From contig JAIVFI010000002.1 in assembly GCA_025558095.1 (NCBI GenBank), positions 806,001 through 870,000 of the forward strand: a DNA stretch of 64,000 nt. Direction: 5' to 3'. The DNA is from Hyaloraphidium curvatum. Taxonomy: Eukaryota > Monoblepharomycota > Hyaloraphidiomycetes > Hyaloraphidiales > Hyaloraphidiaceae. This document shows, piece after piece, positions 12,101 to 22,769 of this stretch. The notes below the pieces were generated by a model. That model was not told where the DNA came from, searched no databases, and was given only the letters and a program-made list of their open reading frames with translations. Made by a program: the position numbers and the translations under genes. Each line of letters opens with the position of its first letter. Position 1 is the first letter of the stretch.

Positions 12101-12104
12101 GTGT

Positions 12105-12168
12105 GCTGTAAGCTGCCATCTAATGCGCTCGCAAGCGCTGTAAGCTGCCATCTAATGCGCTCGCGAGC
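12105..12168 (+). repeat. 32-bp tandem direct duplication
   Basis: Two adjacent copies of a 32-base unit starting GCTGTAAGCTGCCATCTAAT (12105-12136 and 12137-12168), differing at one base near the end (AAGC versus GAGC). It lies exactly at the broken 3' edge of the plus-strand LINE, so it may mark a repair or rearrangement junction. Confidence 0.9.
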
Positions 12169-13450
12169 CTTTCGTAGAAAATACAAGCAAAAACAGTCCC
12201 TTTTGACAGCATAACGAGCGTAACGGACTTATGCAAAAGGTTAGTGGAAATTATACCCGGGCTAAACACCTCTCAGAATGTGGAAGCTTTTCACAAACCG
12301 CCGTTTCTCGTCGAGCTTTGCCGAACGGCGCCCGGCCCCCGTTCCAACTGCCACTTTATTGTTACCGCCTCTCTCTCTGGGGTTGCTTTTGGTGGCGCGG
12401 GCCGGGAGCATGGCGAAGCAAGGACTATGGGGCCTTGGTCTGCCAGCGTCGCCGACCCTCGAATTCCGTCGAATCCCGGCCAAAGCCTCTTCGAATCGCT
12501 TTTCTGATGTGCAATCGTGGTTGTCGTGGGTTGCGTTGGGCTGCGCGATGGCATGGGTTGTTGGTGGAGGGGCAAGGGGAGCAACACGTTCGCTTGGCGC
12601 CTGTGGTTGCACTTGCCGCCTTCCTAGGCAGCTGGTCACGGGCGATTCGCTGCTTCTGCTATGGAACCACGTCTTTGGAGAAGCGGGAATCGTGGCCCGA
12701 AGGAATTCAGTGCGGGAGGACGCGCCGGAGATGCGCGGGGACCCCGGTCCCGACATCGCTGTGTCCCCCATGCACCACAAAGGATGGTCTTCTATTCGTG
12801 CGGGCTGGCGCATGCAAATGAGAGAAGTGCATTCATCTTGTGGCCATGGCGCTCACAAGGCCGGGAGGCCGTTCTTCTGGTCCCCGTTTGCGGCCGCGGG
12901 ACCGTACACGCGAAGGCCCACACCCTTGCTCGCCGGTCCGCCGGCCACTCTCCTGCCACCGCAATGCTTCCGTGGCTTTATTGCCTTTTGAGTGAAGCGC
13001 TCCCAGTGCGGCGACAGCCAGCTTGACATGGCAAAATGGAAACCCTGGCACAATTCGGCCGGTCAAATCTGCCCTGCCCCCCACGCCCCCGCTTTGCAAT
13101 GGGACAAACGCCGCCTCGCGTAATAGCTTGCCCTGATTGCCTATGGCAATGATTGATGTGGGCCTTGATTCCAGACGTGTTGGAGAGGGGCAGTTTCTGG
13201 CGGCAGGGGACAGTATGCCAGACCAGGTCAAGCCGGGCCTAGTGCTTTAGCCCGCTGCACAAGTGGTTCAATCTCACAGGACTCGGAAGGCCCGAAGTAG
13301 AGTTGATTGTAGCCGGGGTTTGACCTGGAGAATCGCTTGAGGGAGACTGTCTCCCGAGGGGGACATCTCAGAAGGATCGGACTGGACGGATTCGGACCCC
13401 GCCGAAGACAAATTCCGCACCGCGAGGACGAATGTAAACTGATGAACTGT
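12169..13450. other. unassigned stretch with uninformative open frames
   Basis: Several overlapping open frames exist on both strands in GC-rich sequence (for example plus 12278-12991, 237 codons). None shows a recognisable domain, and frames of similar length overlap in opposite orientation, the usual sign of chance ORFs in GC-rich DNA. Plus 12278-12991 begins with a hydrophobic patch and could be real, but nothing else supports it. Confidence 0.4.
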
Positions 13451-13560
13451 GGAGGAATAGAATGGTATTGGTGACCCGGAACTGCCCTTGGCTTGGCCTC
13501 TGTTACACCATCAGTTTGCTGCTAATTTGAAGATTGTCGCCGTGCATCTTTTTCATGTGT
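13451..13560 (-). mobile_element. third LINE copy, 3' tail fragment
   Basis: The minus strand here matches the last part of the LINE at 4817-4930: the end of the coding region, the AATTAGCAGCAAACT segment, GTGTAACAG, GGGTCACCAATAC and a single ATTC-type tail unit. It differs at scattered positions. It is about 110 bases, heavily 5'-truncated, the expected product of incomplete LINE insertion. Confidence 0.85.
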
Positions 13561-14776
13561 GGTGATTGACGACTGCTTGTGAGGACTAGCCCTATCTGTG
13601 ACTTAGGGAACCTCCGCATGCCCAACCCAAAGAAGCTCCGCTCCTCACGATCAGTTCATCATCTCCTTGTCATCAGCCTCCGCAACAGACTGCCGCTTGT
13701 AGTAGTTGACTGCATATGATACTGACCACTATTGCATCTTTGCCCAAACCTGGTGGCTGCCCATGTACTGCTTGACAAGCATGCACGGGCTCATTTCATG
13801 CCTTTTTGTTGCTGCCTTGCTTGCTGTCCCCCAAACTTGTGTCATGGGTCACTTCTGGGCCAACATTATGTGCAGTGCTTTCTTACTGAATCCGAGGCCC
13901 ATGGTGGAAGCTCCTATACTCGTTCTAAACAGCTTGCAGGGCTCCTGGAGTGCCTGGAAGTGGATAAGAAGCATTGCCCCGTCAAACTCAAGCTGTGGCT
14001 ACCCTGGGACCTGGGGGACTCAATGCTATGCTTGCCTTGGACTATTGAGGCTTCTCAATCATGCTGCTGTCCATTGACGAGCCTGGAGGACGTTGTCTTG
14101 ACAGGGATGCTCAATACAATGGCAAGGTCGTGGCCAAACTGTTGGGTGGACCTAGCAAGGACATTGTGGCAAGATGGCATGTATGACTGAGGCAGTTGGG
14201 TGTTCCAAGCTCAGGCAATGCAACCCAGTCAGACTTGATGGCAAGAATGGAGGAGGGTGGTAAGTGGTGCTAATTGTATTCCATGCATAGAAGTCTGACA
14301 ATTTGACAATTGTTCTGATCTGACCCTTGGCTCAAGATGCCTTTTGACTATAGATTTTGGTACAAAATCGAGTCAAAAGGTTGGGGAAAAAGCGTGTGGC
14401 AAGTGGTGGGGGGGGGGGCAAACGGGACCGTCATCGAACAAGGGATTACCTCCGCTCCACAACAACACGTCCCCCTCCCCCTTGCGACGGCTCAGAAAAG
14501 GCGTCTCCTCTCATTGTCCGCAACGGCGCCTACATAGGAGCACTCGCTGTGCCCTGAGCGGTGTCGGGCGGAGCGCCATCTCCATGCGGACCGGGGTCCT
14601 CGTCAGCGAGGTTTCGTTGGCCGTCTGTGCCGCGGTCGCGGCATTGATTCTAGCGGTTCGGAGCGCATCTAACTTTGGGAAATCTATTGCGGAATTCCAC
14701 GGGGTGAGTGGGGCGGAGCGCAAGACCTAGTATCGCTGACCGCAATGGCTCGCAGCGGTCACCGCGCGCCCCCTTC
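13561..14776. other. unassigned stretch, possible decayed coding DNA
   Basis: Plus-strand frames at 13706-14077 and 13732-14190 overlap and are the longest here; neither matches a family I recognise. Composition is lower in GC than the flanking genes, closer to the repeat island. An 11-G run lies at 14408-14418. It may hold remnants of a further transposable element and the promoter of the small gene beginning at 14777. Confidence 0.35.
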
Positions 14777-15511
14777 ATGACCTCACCACCGCCTGGCCTC
14801 CCCGATACCGGGCCTTCAAGCGTCAAATTATCTTCGGGCCTGGAGATTCCGCATCCGAGTCCCACTGCCGCGGCTAAGGCGGCGGTTGCCGACGCGTTGC
14901 GCCGCACCCCTGCTCTGTCACCTTCGCACCGGCATACCATCTATCACCGGACTTTTGAGCAAATCCAGCTCGCTAATCTAACCGAGGATGAACGCCCGCG
15001 CCGGGCGCAGAACGCGGCCTCGGCAAAGAAGTACCGCGCGCGCAAAGGTTCGTGGTGCGCGCCGTGTCGGGTTATTTCCGAGACGTCCTCGCAAAAGACG
15101 ACGAACCGATTGAATACGTAGCTGAAACCTCTGACTCGGAGCTCGGCCCGACGCCTCCGCGGATGATTCATAAGGTGGGGGCTTTTCGTCCGTGACTTAC
15201 CCCCCCCATCCTCACACCATCCCAAGACACCTAAGCCCGCCACAGGCCACGGCCGCGGTGCTTTGCACGGCAAGAAGACGACAGAACTGGACGGCTCGGA
15301 TGACGAGATCGCCACCTACAAACCACCTGCCACCAAGGTGGACTACGGCAAGCTGATTGAGGACAACCCGATACTTCAGGAGGCCATTGCCAAGATCCTT
15401 GCGGCCCAGTCTGCCACCCCCAGCAAGGGAGATGCACCCCCTGCCTCCTCTGGCCGCAAGAAGCTCAAGCGCCAGCGGGTGGCCAGCTCTACGGATTCCT
15501 GGGACTCTTAG
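14777..15511 (+). CDS. small unknown protein with bZIP-like basic region (about 210 aa)
   Basis: Not assigned to a family. The model uses ATG 14777, exon 14777-15047, intron 15048-15097 (50 bp), exon 15098-15174, intron 15175-15226 (52 bp) and exon 15227-15511 ending TAG. The three exons total 633 bases, divisible by three, and both introns are GT-AG, matching the local intron size. The N-terminal third is rich in Pro/Ser/Ala. The middle has an acidic-then-basic block containing RRAQNAASAKKYRARK, which fits the N-x7-R pattern of bZIP DNA-contact helices, but no leucine heptad follows. The C-terminal part is acidic, then has a short helix-like stretch (DNPILQEAIAKIL) and a basic cluster (GRKKLKRQR) that could be a nuclear signal. 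A nuclear role is inference. Confidence 0.6.
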
Positions 15512-16034
15512 CTCCGCTTGCTAAACATGGCCGTCAGGGGCCGCCAAGCTCGCCTTCTTATGTGACATTGTAAACATACTGTCGAATACTACCTTTCCCG
15601 CTTGTCAAAAGGCACTGTGCAGCAAGAAGCTTGCTTCTTGCCCCATGCACTCATTTTGTCAAAAGGGACCAGTGGGGGAAGCTTGCTTCCCTTGAGCTCT
15701 ACGTGTGCACGACGTGTCAATGCATTGCATGCGCACGGGGTATATGGCGCGCCACGCCAAGAGCCCAGGCTTCAACCTCTTTTTCGCAAGAGAAGCCGGC
15801 AACAAGGCAGAGAAACCACAAGAGTGTGCTGGGAGTGGTGGGCGGGTACAGCACACTCGGAGGCCTTGCCTCGGACACAGTGGGTCCTCGTCCACTGCGT
15901 GTTCCAAGTCCCTTTCACAGCGGCCAAGCCAGGGCCAGCAATATTATTCTCTTCTACGCACAGCCTCTTGTGCTTGATGGTATCTACAAGAAAAGGCGCC
16001 ACACGAGGTAAAAGGCATTGAAATTGCCGGTACT
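15512..16034. other. intergenic, includes a perfect 9-bp hairpin
   Basis: Separates the small unknown gene from the TRM61 stop. Contains an inverted repeat GCAAGAAGC-TT-GCTTCTTGC at 15622-15641. Overlapping short frames in all three plus frames have no recognisable products. Confidence 0.5.
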
Positions 16035-17337
<1,303 letters not shown>

Positions 17338-17409
17338 TTCGATGTTTGTTTATGGCGATGGTTCGACAGCGTCCATCACTTCGTGGACTTCGTGGGGTCG
17401 CGGGCAGCT
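17338..17409. promoter_or_regulatory. divergent promoter gap between TRM61 and METTL14
   Basis: About 72 bases separate the two start codons, so core promoter elements of two RNA-methyltransferase genes must overlap or lie in the 5' coding exons. No TATA box is evident. Confidence 0.5.
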
Positions 17410-18789
17410 ATGGACGTTCGTCACGTCATCCGCGAGCGGCGCAAACGTCGCGAGGCCTCCTTTAGGATCGCATTTGCCGGGCAGGCGACGTCCGGGCCAC
17501 GCTGGTTGCGGCCGGAGCCCGTTCCGAGAGGCATCGCCGCGTGGGAGACGGCCGCCGCATCCCTGGACCAAGATCGCGGCTCGGCAGCGGGTCTCGAGCC
17601 TCCCACGACTATTGTGCGGGTGCCGCGCAACGATTACTGCCAGCGCTTCGTGGACACCGGGGAGCGACCGCAGAACTTCATTCGCGACACTACCCTCCTC
17701 GCGCGCTTCGACGAGTACCCCAAGCTCAAGGAGCTCACGAAGCTGAAGGACGAAAGGGTCCGCGCACGGGCTTACCCTCCACTCGGTATCAGTGCGGATC
17801 TTAAGACCTTCGATCTGCGGACCTTGGAGTGCAAGTTCGATGTGATCCTTATGGACCCGCCGTTGGAGGAGTTGGTTGCCTTCTTTGCTCTATTGATGCG
17901 CCCTCACGCCACCCTGCACTCCCATGCAGATATGTGCGCCGATCCCCGCAGCTCGTGGGCACCGTGAAATCGAACGAAGACGCCTTTTGGAGCTTCGAGC
18001 AGCTCGGTTCGCTGCCCATCGATGAGATCGCGGCGACGCCTTCGTTCCTCTTCATGTGGGTCGGCGATGCCGAAGGCCTGGACAAAGGAAGGGATCTGCT
18101 GGCGAAATGGGGTGCGAGGCGAGCTGTCGCAATTCCAGTGTTACATTCCTCACCCCGGCCGAGCAGGGTACCGGCGCTGTGAGGACATAACCTGGATCAA
18201 AACCAACAAGAATGGCGCGCATAGCAACTTCCACGACAATCGCTCCGTCCTGAAGCATACGAAGGAGCATTGTCTCATGGGCATGCGGGGCACGGCCCGC
18301 CGCAGTACCGACGGGCACCTCATCCACTGCAACGTGGACACGGATGTCATTATTGCCGAAGAGCCGCTGGACGGAAGTCTGTTCCAGGGTCCGGTCGAGG
18401 GGATATTGGCTGACCTTGTCCTAGGTACATCGAAGCCGGAAGAGTTGTTCTATCTGATAGAGCGGTTCTCGCTCGGCCGACGAAGGCTGCACTTGTTCGG
18501 AACGGTTTGTGACCCAAGGGTGGTTTTCACCGCTTCCTCCCGCCTCATATCGACATGCCTTGCAGGATCGTAACATCCGTCCGGGCTGGCTTACGATTGG
18601 CACGGAGGTGACGAGCACCAATTTCGATCCCGAGGAGTACCGCGATCTGTTCAAAGGCCAAGATGGCCACCTCTTGGGTTCCACACCCGGTATGGATTCG
18701 TGGATTGGAGGTCACGGCGCTTGGCTGACGTGCCCGGCGACACAGAGATCGAACAGCTGCGGCCAAAGTCGCCGCCGCCTCGTGGGTAG
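17410..18789 (+). CDS. METTL14: METTL14-like subunit of the m6A mRNA methyltransferase
   Basis: Partner of METTL3 in N6-adenosine methylation of mRNA. It contains [20 protein letters not shown], the MT-A70 motif region [87 protein letters not shown] and the end [14 protein letters not shown]. Introns begin at about 17840 (GTTGGT), 18111 (GTGCGA), 18507 and 18691. Known METTL14 proteins carry EPPL in place of the catalytic DPPW; here it is DPPL, and the rest of the protein is clearly METTL14, not METTL3. The C-terminal RGG tail of animal METTL14 is absent. The TAG at 18787-18789 is one base from the GCN5 stop on the other strand. The short N-terminus is the least certain part. Confidence 0.92.
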
Positions 18790-18790
18790 A

Positions 18791-20770
18791 TCAAGTCAGG
18801 CCCAGCTCGGCCTTCTTGAGCTTCAGTCTCTCCGTGAAGTACTGCTCCAGCTTGTTCGCGTTCTTCACGTAGCTGGTGCTGGCATCGTTGTAGTGGCGAC
18901 TGGCGGCAGGCGGGGTCAGGCACGTCGCTTATGGACAACGAGGAGACCAACCAGTTGTTGAATATCTTCTTCGTGTCCTGCACAAGCGAGTGGGGGGCGC
19001 AAAGGGTGAGAAGGTAAAGCAACATTGCATGCGCCGAGGCTCACCTTGACAAACTCGTCTTCCTTGTCGTAGTAACCGTCGTCGACGCGTTGCGCTAGCG
19101 TGGCAAGGTCTGCACACCCGTTAAATTGCCGCTCCTCCTCTGCATCCCGCGGAATCCATACCCATGGGGTCTTTGATGATTTCGTAGTAGTCGGCGACGC
19201 CTTGGACGGGCTGCAGAAAAGGCCAGGCACTGGGGTGACCCTGCTCGACGGGATGAGTGGGATGTGGGGTCGCGTAGCCGTGCGCACGTGCCTGCATGTC
19301 GGCAACGAGAGATGCCATGAGGGGATAGAGCGCGTTGCGCTTCTGCGCTGGCGGCCGCCGGGGCCTGGAATGCGAAAGCGCGTTCATCAAATCCCCGCAT
19401 CCGTCGCAAACTCGCTCCACCAACATCTTATCCATCTCTTCCGTCCAACCCGCTTCGGCTGCAAAATGTCCGTCGGGTCAAAGGCAGCCAGCCGGTTGTT
19501 CAGGGAAACCCACCGACGCCTGGTATCTCCTGAGGGTTCACCGGCGTGATAGGCCCTTTGAGGCGCTGCTTCTTGAAGCAGTCGAGGCCGTGATAGCGGG
19601 TGTGGGAGTTGGTAGTGCTCTTGATCTTTTCCTGGATGGCCTGCACAGCGCAAATGTCGCCTTCAGTCACTCGGACATCGTCAGGGACCCGCTCACCTGC
19701 TTCTGGCGCTGGATGAGCTCCCAGGCTTCCAGGTACTTGACCGGAAGCATGGAGCACTAGGGAGCGGGGTCCCGGCGTCAGCCTCTGTGCAGCAGCGAAT
19801 CCAACAGCACAAACCTGCATGATTGTGCCGCCTTCGTAGTCTTTGATGTAGCCGACCCAAACAGATCGGTCCAGCGTGATGTCCGTGGTGAACCCCTGCG
19901 CGAAGGCTTAGGAAAGCTCTCTGCGTGAAACTAGCGCCTGCCCACCTGTTTCTTGAAATATCCGATCGCGTAGTTGTCGGCGTAAGTGAGGAAGTGCTCA
20001 ATGTCGAGAGCGCTCTTGACGTGATCTTTGAGCTGGGACATAAGTCGCGCGCCGTACCCCTGGCGAACGCTGTTGAGACATCTTGACCTCCGCCGGGGAG
20101 GCTGCGCCGTACCTTGACCTGCTCCGACGAAGCTATGGCGCAGAACACGATTTCCGCGAAGCGACGGGGTGTGAAGGGCCGGTACGTTATGCCGCCGACG
20201 ACCTTGAGGGGATGCTTGACCACAGCCATGCTGACGTGATTCCTGGCGACAACCACTGAGTCCCAAAGAAAGCCAAGTCGAGGCGCAGGTGGCCCACTTG
20301 TCGTAGACGAGCCGCGCGATGTACTCCTTGGGCATCTTTGGCAGCTGCTTCTGGAAGATGTTCTTGAGGCCCGTGAGGAGGATCATGGACTCCCTGGACC
20401 CGTCGTTGACGACGACGCGGAACTGGATGATGCCCTTTGCCTCCTCCTCGAGCGCAACCGTGTGTCGGCGACTCCGCGGCGGCTGTCCGTTCCGGCAACG
20501 GTAGTGAGCGAGGGCCGGGCCGTCTTAAGCACCACCGACCAGCTCTGCCGGCGCTCCGTTCGCCTGCACCGAGCCTGGTTCCTCCGGCACATGCTTTCCG
20601 GACGCGTCCGTCCCGTTTGCCCGGTCCGGGCCCGCGGTGTGACCGTTGCCGGCCACCGGGGCCTCCCCATCGCTTGCCGTCGCCGCGTCGTCCTCGCCCG
20701 CGGCGTGCTTGCCGTTCGGCGCGGGCGCGCCTTCGGCCGATGGGCCCGCCTCGTCCCGTGTCCTCTTCAT
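18791..20770 (-). CDS. GCN5: histone acetyltransferase GCN5 (HAT plus bromodomain)
   Basis: Acetylates histone H3 in SAGA-type complexes. The first exon (start 20770) encodes an acidic, low-complexity N-terminus with a basic MKRTRDEAG start. The HAT domain follows: [65 protein letters not shown] (acetyl-CoA loop, split by an intron), [23 protein letters not shown] and [11 protein letters not shown]. Then come a linker and a C-terminal bromodomain with [22 protein letters not shown], a DLATLAQRV helix and [24 protein letters not shown], where the acetyl-lysine-binding Asn region lies. Exons are separated by 50-70-bp introns. Domain order and length fit GCN5/PCAF without the large PCAF N-terminal domain. 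Confidence 0.92.
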
Positions 20771-20876
20771 GTTCTTTGCCCGGCGGCCCGACGCGACGCC
20801 TCTGTGTGTCCTAGCTGTCCGTGCGTCTCAGACAACCGGCACCGGGGGCCGGCGTCACCAATTCGACCGCGGCAAG
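20771..20876. promoter_or_regulatory. divergent promoter gap between GCN5 and Scm3-like gene
   Basis: About 106 bases lie between the start codons of two chromatin genes on opposite strands. No TATA box or named factor site was recognised. Confidence 0.45.
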
Positions 20877-22110
20877 ATGCTGTCCAGCACTCCCGTGCGC
20901 GGCGACGACGAACTCGCGACGGCGCGCGCGGCGTCGGCCAAGCGGCTGCAGGCGGCGTGGGAGGACATCTTCGCGCGGTACGGCGCGATCGCCGAGGAGG
21001 ACGACGACGTGGTCGACCTGCGCACCGAGACGCTGCTCGTCGACAACGGCTTCGTGCGCAACACGCCCGGCCGCCACTTCGGCGAGCTGCTCGGCTCGGT
21101 GCTCGGGCCCGGCCCCGAGAGCAGCCCGCTGGGCGCCCGCAAGCGGCGCCGCGACGACGACGGCAGCCCGCTCGCGCGCCGCAAGGCGCCGGCCAAGCGC
21201 GGTGCGTGGCCGCGGCACACTCCTTTGCATGCGCTGACCAGCCGCAGTGCACCGGGCCGAGGGGCCGGCGTGGGGCCAGGACGAGTTCGAGCTGCTCGTG
21301 GGGCCTCGCAGCGGCGCGCAGAGCAGCGCCCCGGCGTCGCAGAGCGGCCGCAAGTCGCCGGCCTCGTCGTCTGCACCTTCCGAGAGGCGCGAGCCGAGCT
21401 CCGAACCGCGTTCCGGGGGCGGCACCGATCCCGGGGGGCCAGGAGTGGGGTCGGACGGTTCTGAGGACATTCCCGACGCCGAACCTGGGCCGGACCAAGC
21501 CGCAGATTCGGACTGCGAGCACGGCAGCACGGAGCTGGACGCCGCCGACAGCGAGGGCGGGAACACTGATCGCGAGGAAGACGACGACGGCGGGGCGGAC
21601 CACGACGGCAACGGAGCCGACGACGAAGATTGCGACCGGGACGACGCGGTTCCGTCGAGCGTCAGCTCGCAGTCGATTCCCGACACAATCGGCGGTACAG
21701 GAGCGACAGACACAGGGGCCACGCGCCGGCCGCCCGAACCCTCCGAAGACGATGAGGATCCCCTCGTGAGCTCCGGGTCACAGCGGAGCAACGTTCCCGA
21801 GAATCAGGAGCAGCTTGAAGACTCAAGCACATCGGAGGAAGGCTCCAAAGAGCCGGCGTCCGGCGTGGACCAGTCACGCGAGGAGGAGGCTGGCGATGTG
21901 CACGACGATCCCCGACAAGGAGAGCAGGCGCGCTTCGCCGTCCCCGGGAGCAGTACGCCATCGCACTCCCCGGGAAGCGACCGGCGCGATACGCCGACTT
22001 TCTCCATCCGTCAGCCCAGGTCGACGACTGTGCCTTCCTCGAATGTTTCCACGCCGGGGGCCAAGATCCTGGTCTTCAGGCCGGGCGGAGGCTGGGAGTC
22101 GCTAAACTGA
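20877..22110 (+). CDS. Scm3/HJURP-like centromeric histone chaperone candidate
   Basis: Starts at ATG 20877, with one intron 21202-21247 (46 bp, frame-preserving, joining AKR to VHRAEG). Residues 15-65 contain RLQAAWEDIFARYG, then an acidic run, VVDLRTETLLVDNGFV and RNTPGRHFGELLGSVL. This resembles the fungal Scm3 core, in which a helix F-x2-I-x2-KYG is followed by an acidic turn, DL-x-T and V-V-D-x-G-hydrophobic. Scm3 delivers CENP-A/Cse4 to centromeres. A basic cluster (KRRRDDDG, RRKAPAKR) follows, then about 260 residues of acidic Ser/Glu/Asp/Gly-rich disordered sequence ending with FSIRQPRSTTVP and ILVFRPGGGWESLN. Assignment rests on one short domain and may be wrong; the alternative is an unrelated acidic nuclear protein. 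Confidence 0.55.
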
Positions 22111-22128
22111 TCGTGACCTGCAGCGACA

Positions 22129-22620
22129 TCACTTGGAACTCTTCTGCGGCGCCGTCGTCGGCACCGAGGGTAGTTGGGCCAGGAGATTCGAGGAAGCGGC
22201 TTTGGCACGGACGTTCCGCTTCGCAAGCCGCTCCTCGCGCATCCGGAAGTAGGCACTCGTCAGCTTGTACAGTTTTGGCGTTGGAATAGGGGTGGCCTTC
22301 GTCTCGCCGTCCTTTGCCTTTGGATCCTTCGAGTCCTCCTTCTGATCCCGCTTCTCGGGCGTGCTGCTTTCCGTTTTAGGCGGCTCAGGCGGCGCCAGCG
22401 GAACGCAGAAGGCAACGTCCGAAAGGTGCGATTCGCAAGTGAAAAGGAAGTCGGCATCGTTCTGGGCCACAGGGAGCTTGAGAAAACCTCCGCGCCTAAT
22501 CATGCCACGGGAAATGAGGCCTACATGGAGAACAGTGGATGAGGTCTTCCGACAGACATAGCAATCACGAGGCTCTGACGCGGTCCGACGTTCGTAACGA
22601 TTGACTAGCTTTGCGGCCAT
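22129..22620 (-). CDS. VFA1: Vps4-associated protein 1 (Vfa1)-like
   Basis: The start MAAKLVNRYERRT is at 22620; an upstream in-frame ATG at 22734 exists but precedes no conserved sequence. The N-terminal half has the family's paired zinc-binding pattern: CYVCRKTSSTVL, then DFLFTCESHLSDVAFCVPL, matching the CxxC ... CxxHL arrangement of Vfa1. Vfa1 binds the ESCRT ATPase Vps4 and helps regulate it. The C-terminal half is Lys/Glu/Pro-rich and then helical (LYKLTSAYFRMREERLAKR), the region that would carry a Vps4 MIT-interacting motif. Intronless. CHMP5/VPS60, another Vps4 pathway component, lies further right in the window, unlinked. Confidence 0.75.
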   Translation of the reverse strand: MAAKLVNRYERRTASEPRDCYVCRKTSSTVLHVGLISRGMIRRGGFLKLPVAQNDADFLFTCESHLSDVAFCVPLAPPEPPKTESSTPEKRDQKEDSKDPKAKDGETKATPIPTPKLYKLTSAYFRMREERLAKRNVRAKAASSNLLAQLPSVPTTAPQKSSK

Positions 22621-22769
22621 GTTGTGTATTGGGCAACGACGGGGAATCGTCGTGACCCGCAAACTCCGGTCAACACCTTCCGAATCAAAAGGCGGGACCA
22701 GGACCGGACCTTCATCGCAAGACGAAATGTACATGACATAGACGAAGAAGAAGAATCGAAGAAGAAAAC

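Larger units (their letters stand above)
8563..12104 (+). mobile_element. non-LTR retrotransposon (LINE) with AP-endonuclease and RT, broken at both ends
   Basis: The plus strand carries an APE-type endonuclease followed by reverse transcriptase. The 5' edge falls exactly at the first endonuclease motif, next to the head-to-head copia Gag remnant. The 3' edge is at about 12100: it stops inside the coding region relative to the minus-strand copy and lacks the 3' untranslated tail seen at 4817-4890 and 13451-13560. Losing the 3' end is unusual for a LINE insertion, which normally loses its 5' end. Later rearrangement is therefore likelier than simple truncated insertion. No ORF1 of its own is attached. 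Confidence 0.88.

Noticed and set aside
12278-12991. 237-codon plus-strand open frame with a hydrophobic N-terminal patch
   Set aside because: No domain or recognisable motif; opposite-strand frames of similar size overlap it, as expected by chance in GC-rich DNA.
17850-17862. Catalytic METTL3 because of the Asp in DPPL
   Set aside because: All other blocks ([29 protein letters not shown]) are METTL14-specific, and the METTL3 DPPW Trp and zinc fingers are absent.
20462-21791. Long open frames on both strands over 20462-21791 (up to 435 codons)
   Set aside because: They are Arg/Ala/Gly-rich shadows of GCN5 exon 1 and the Scm3-like gene in other frames.
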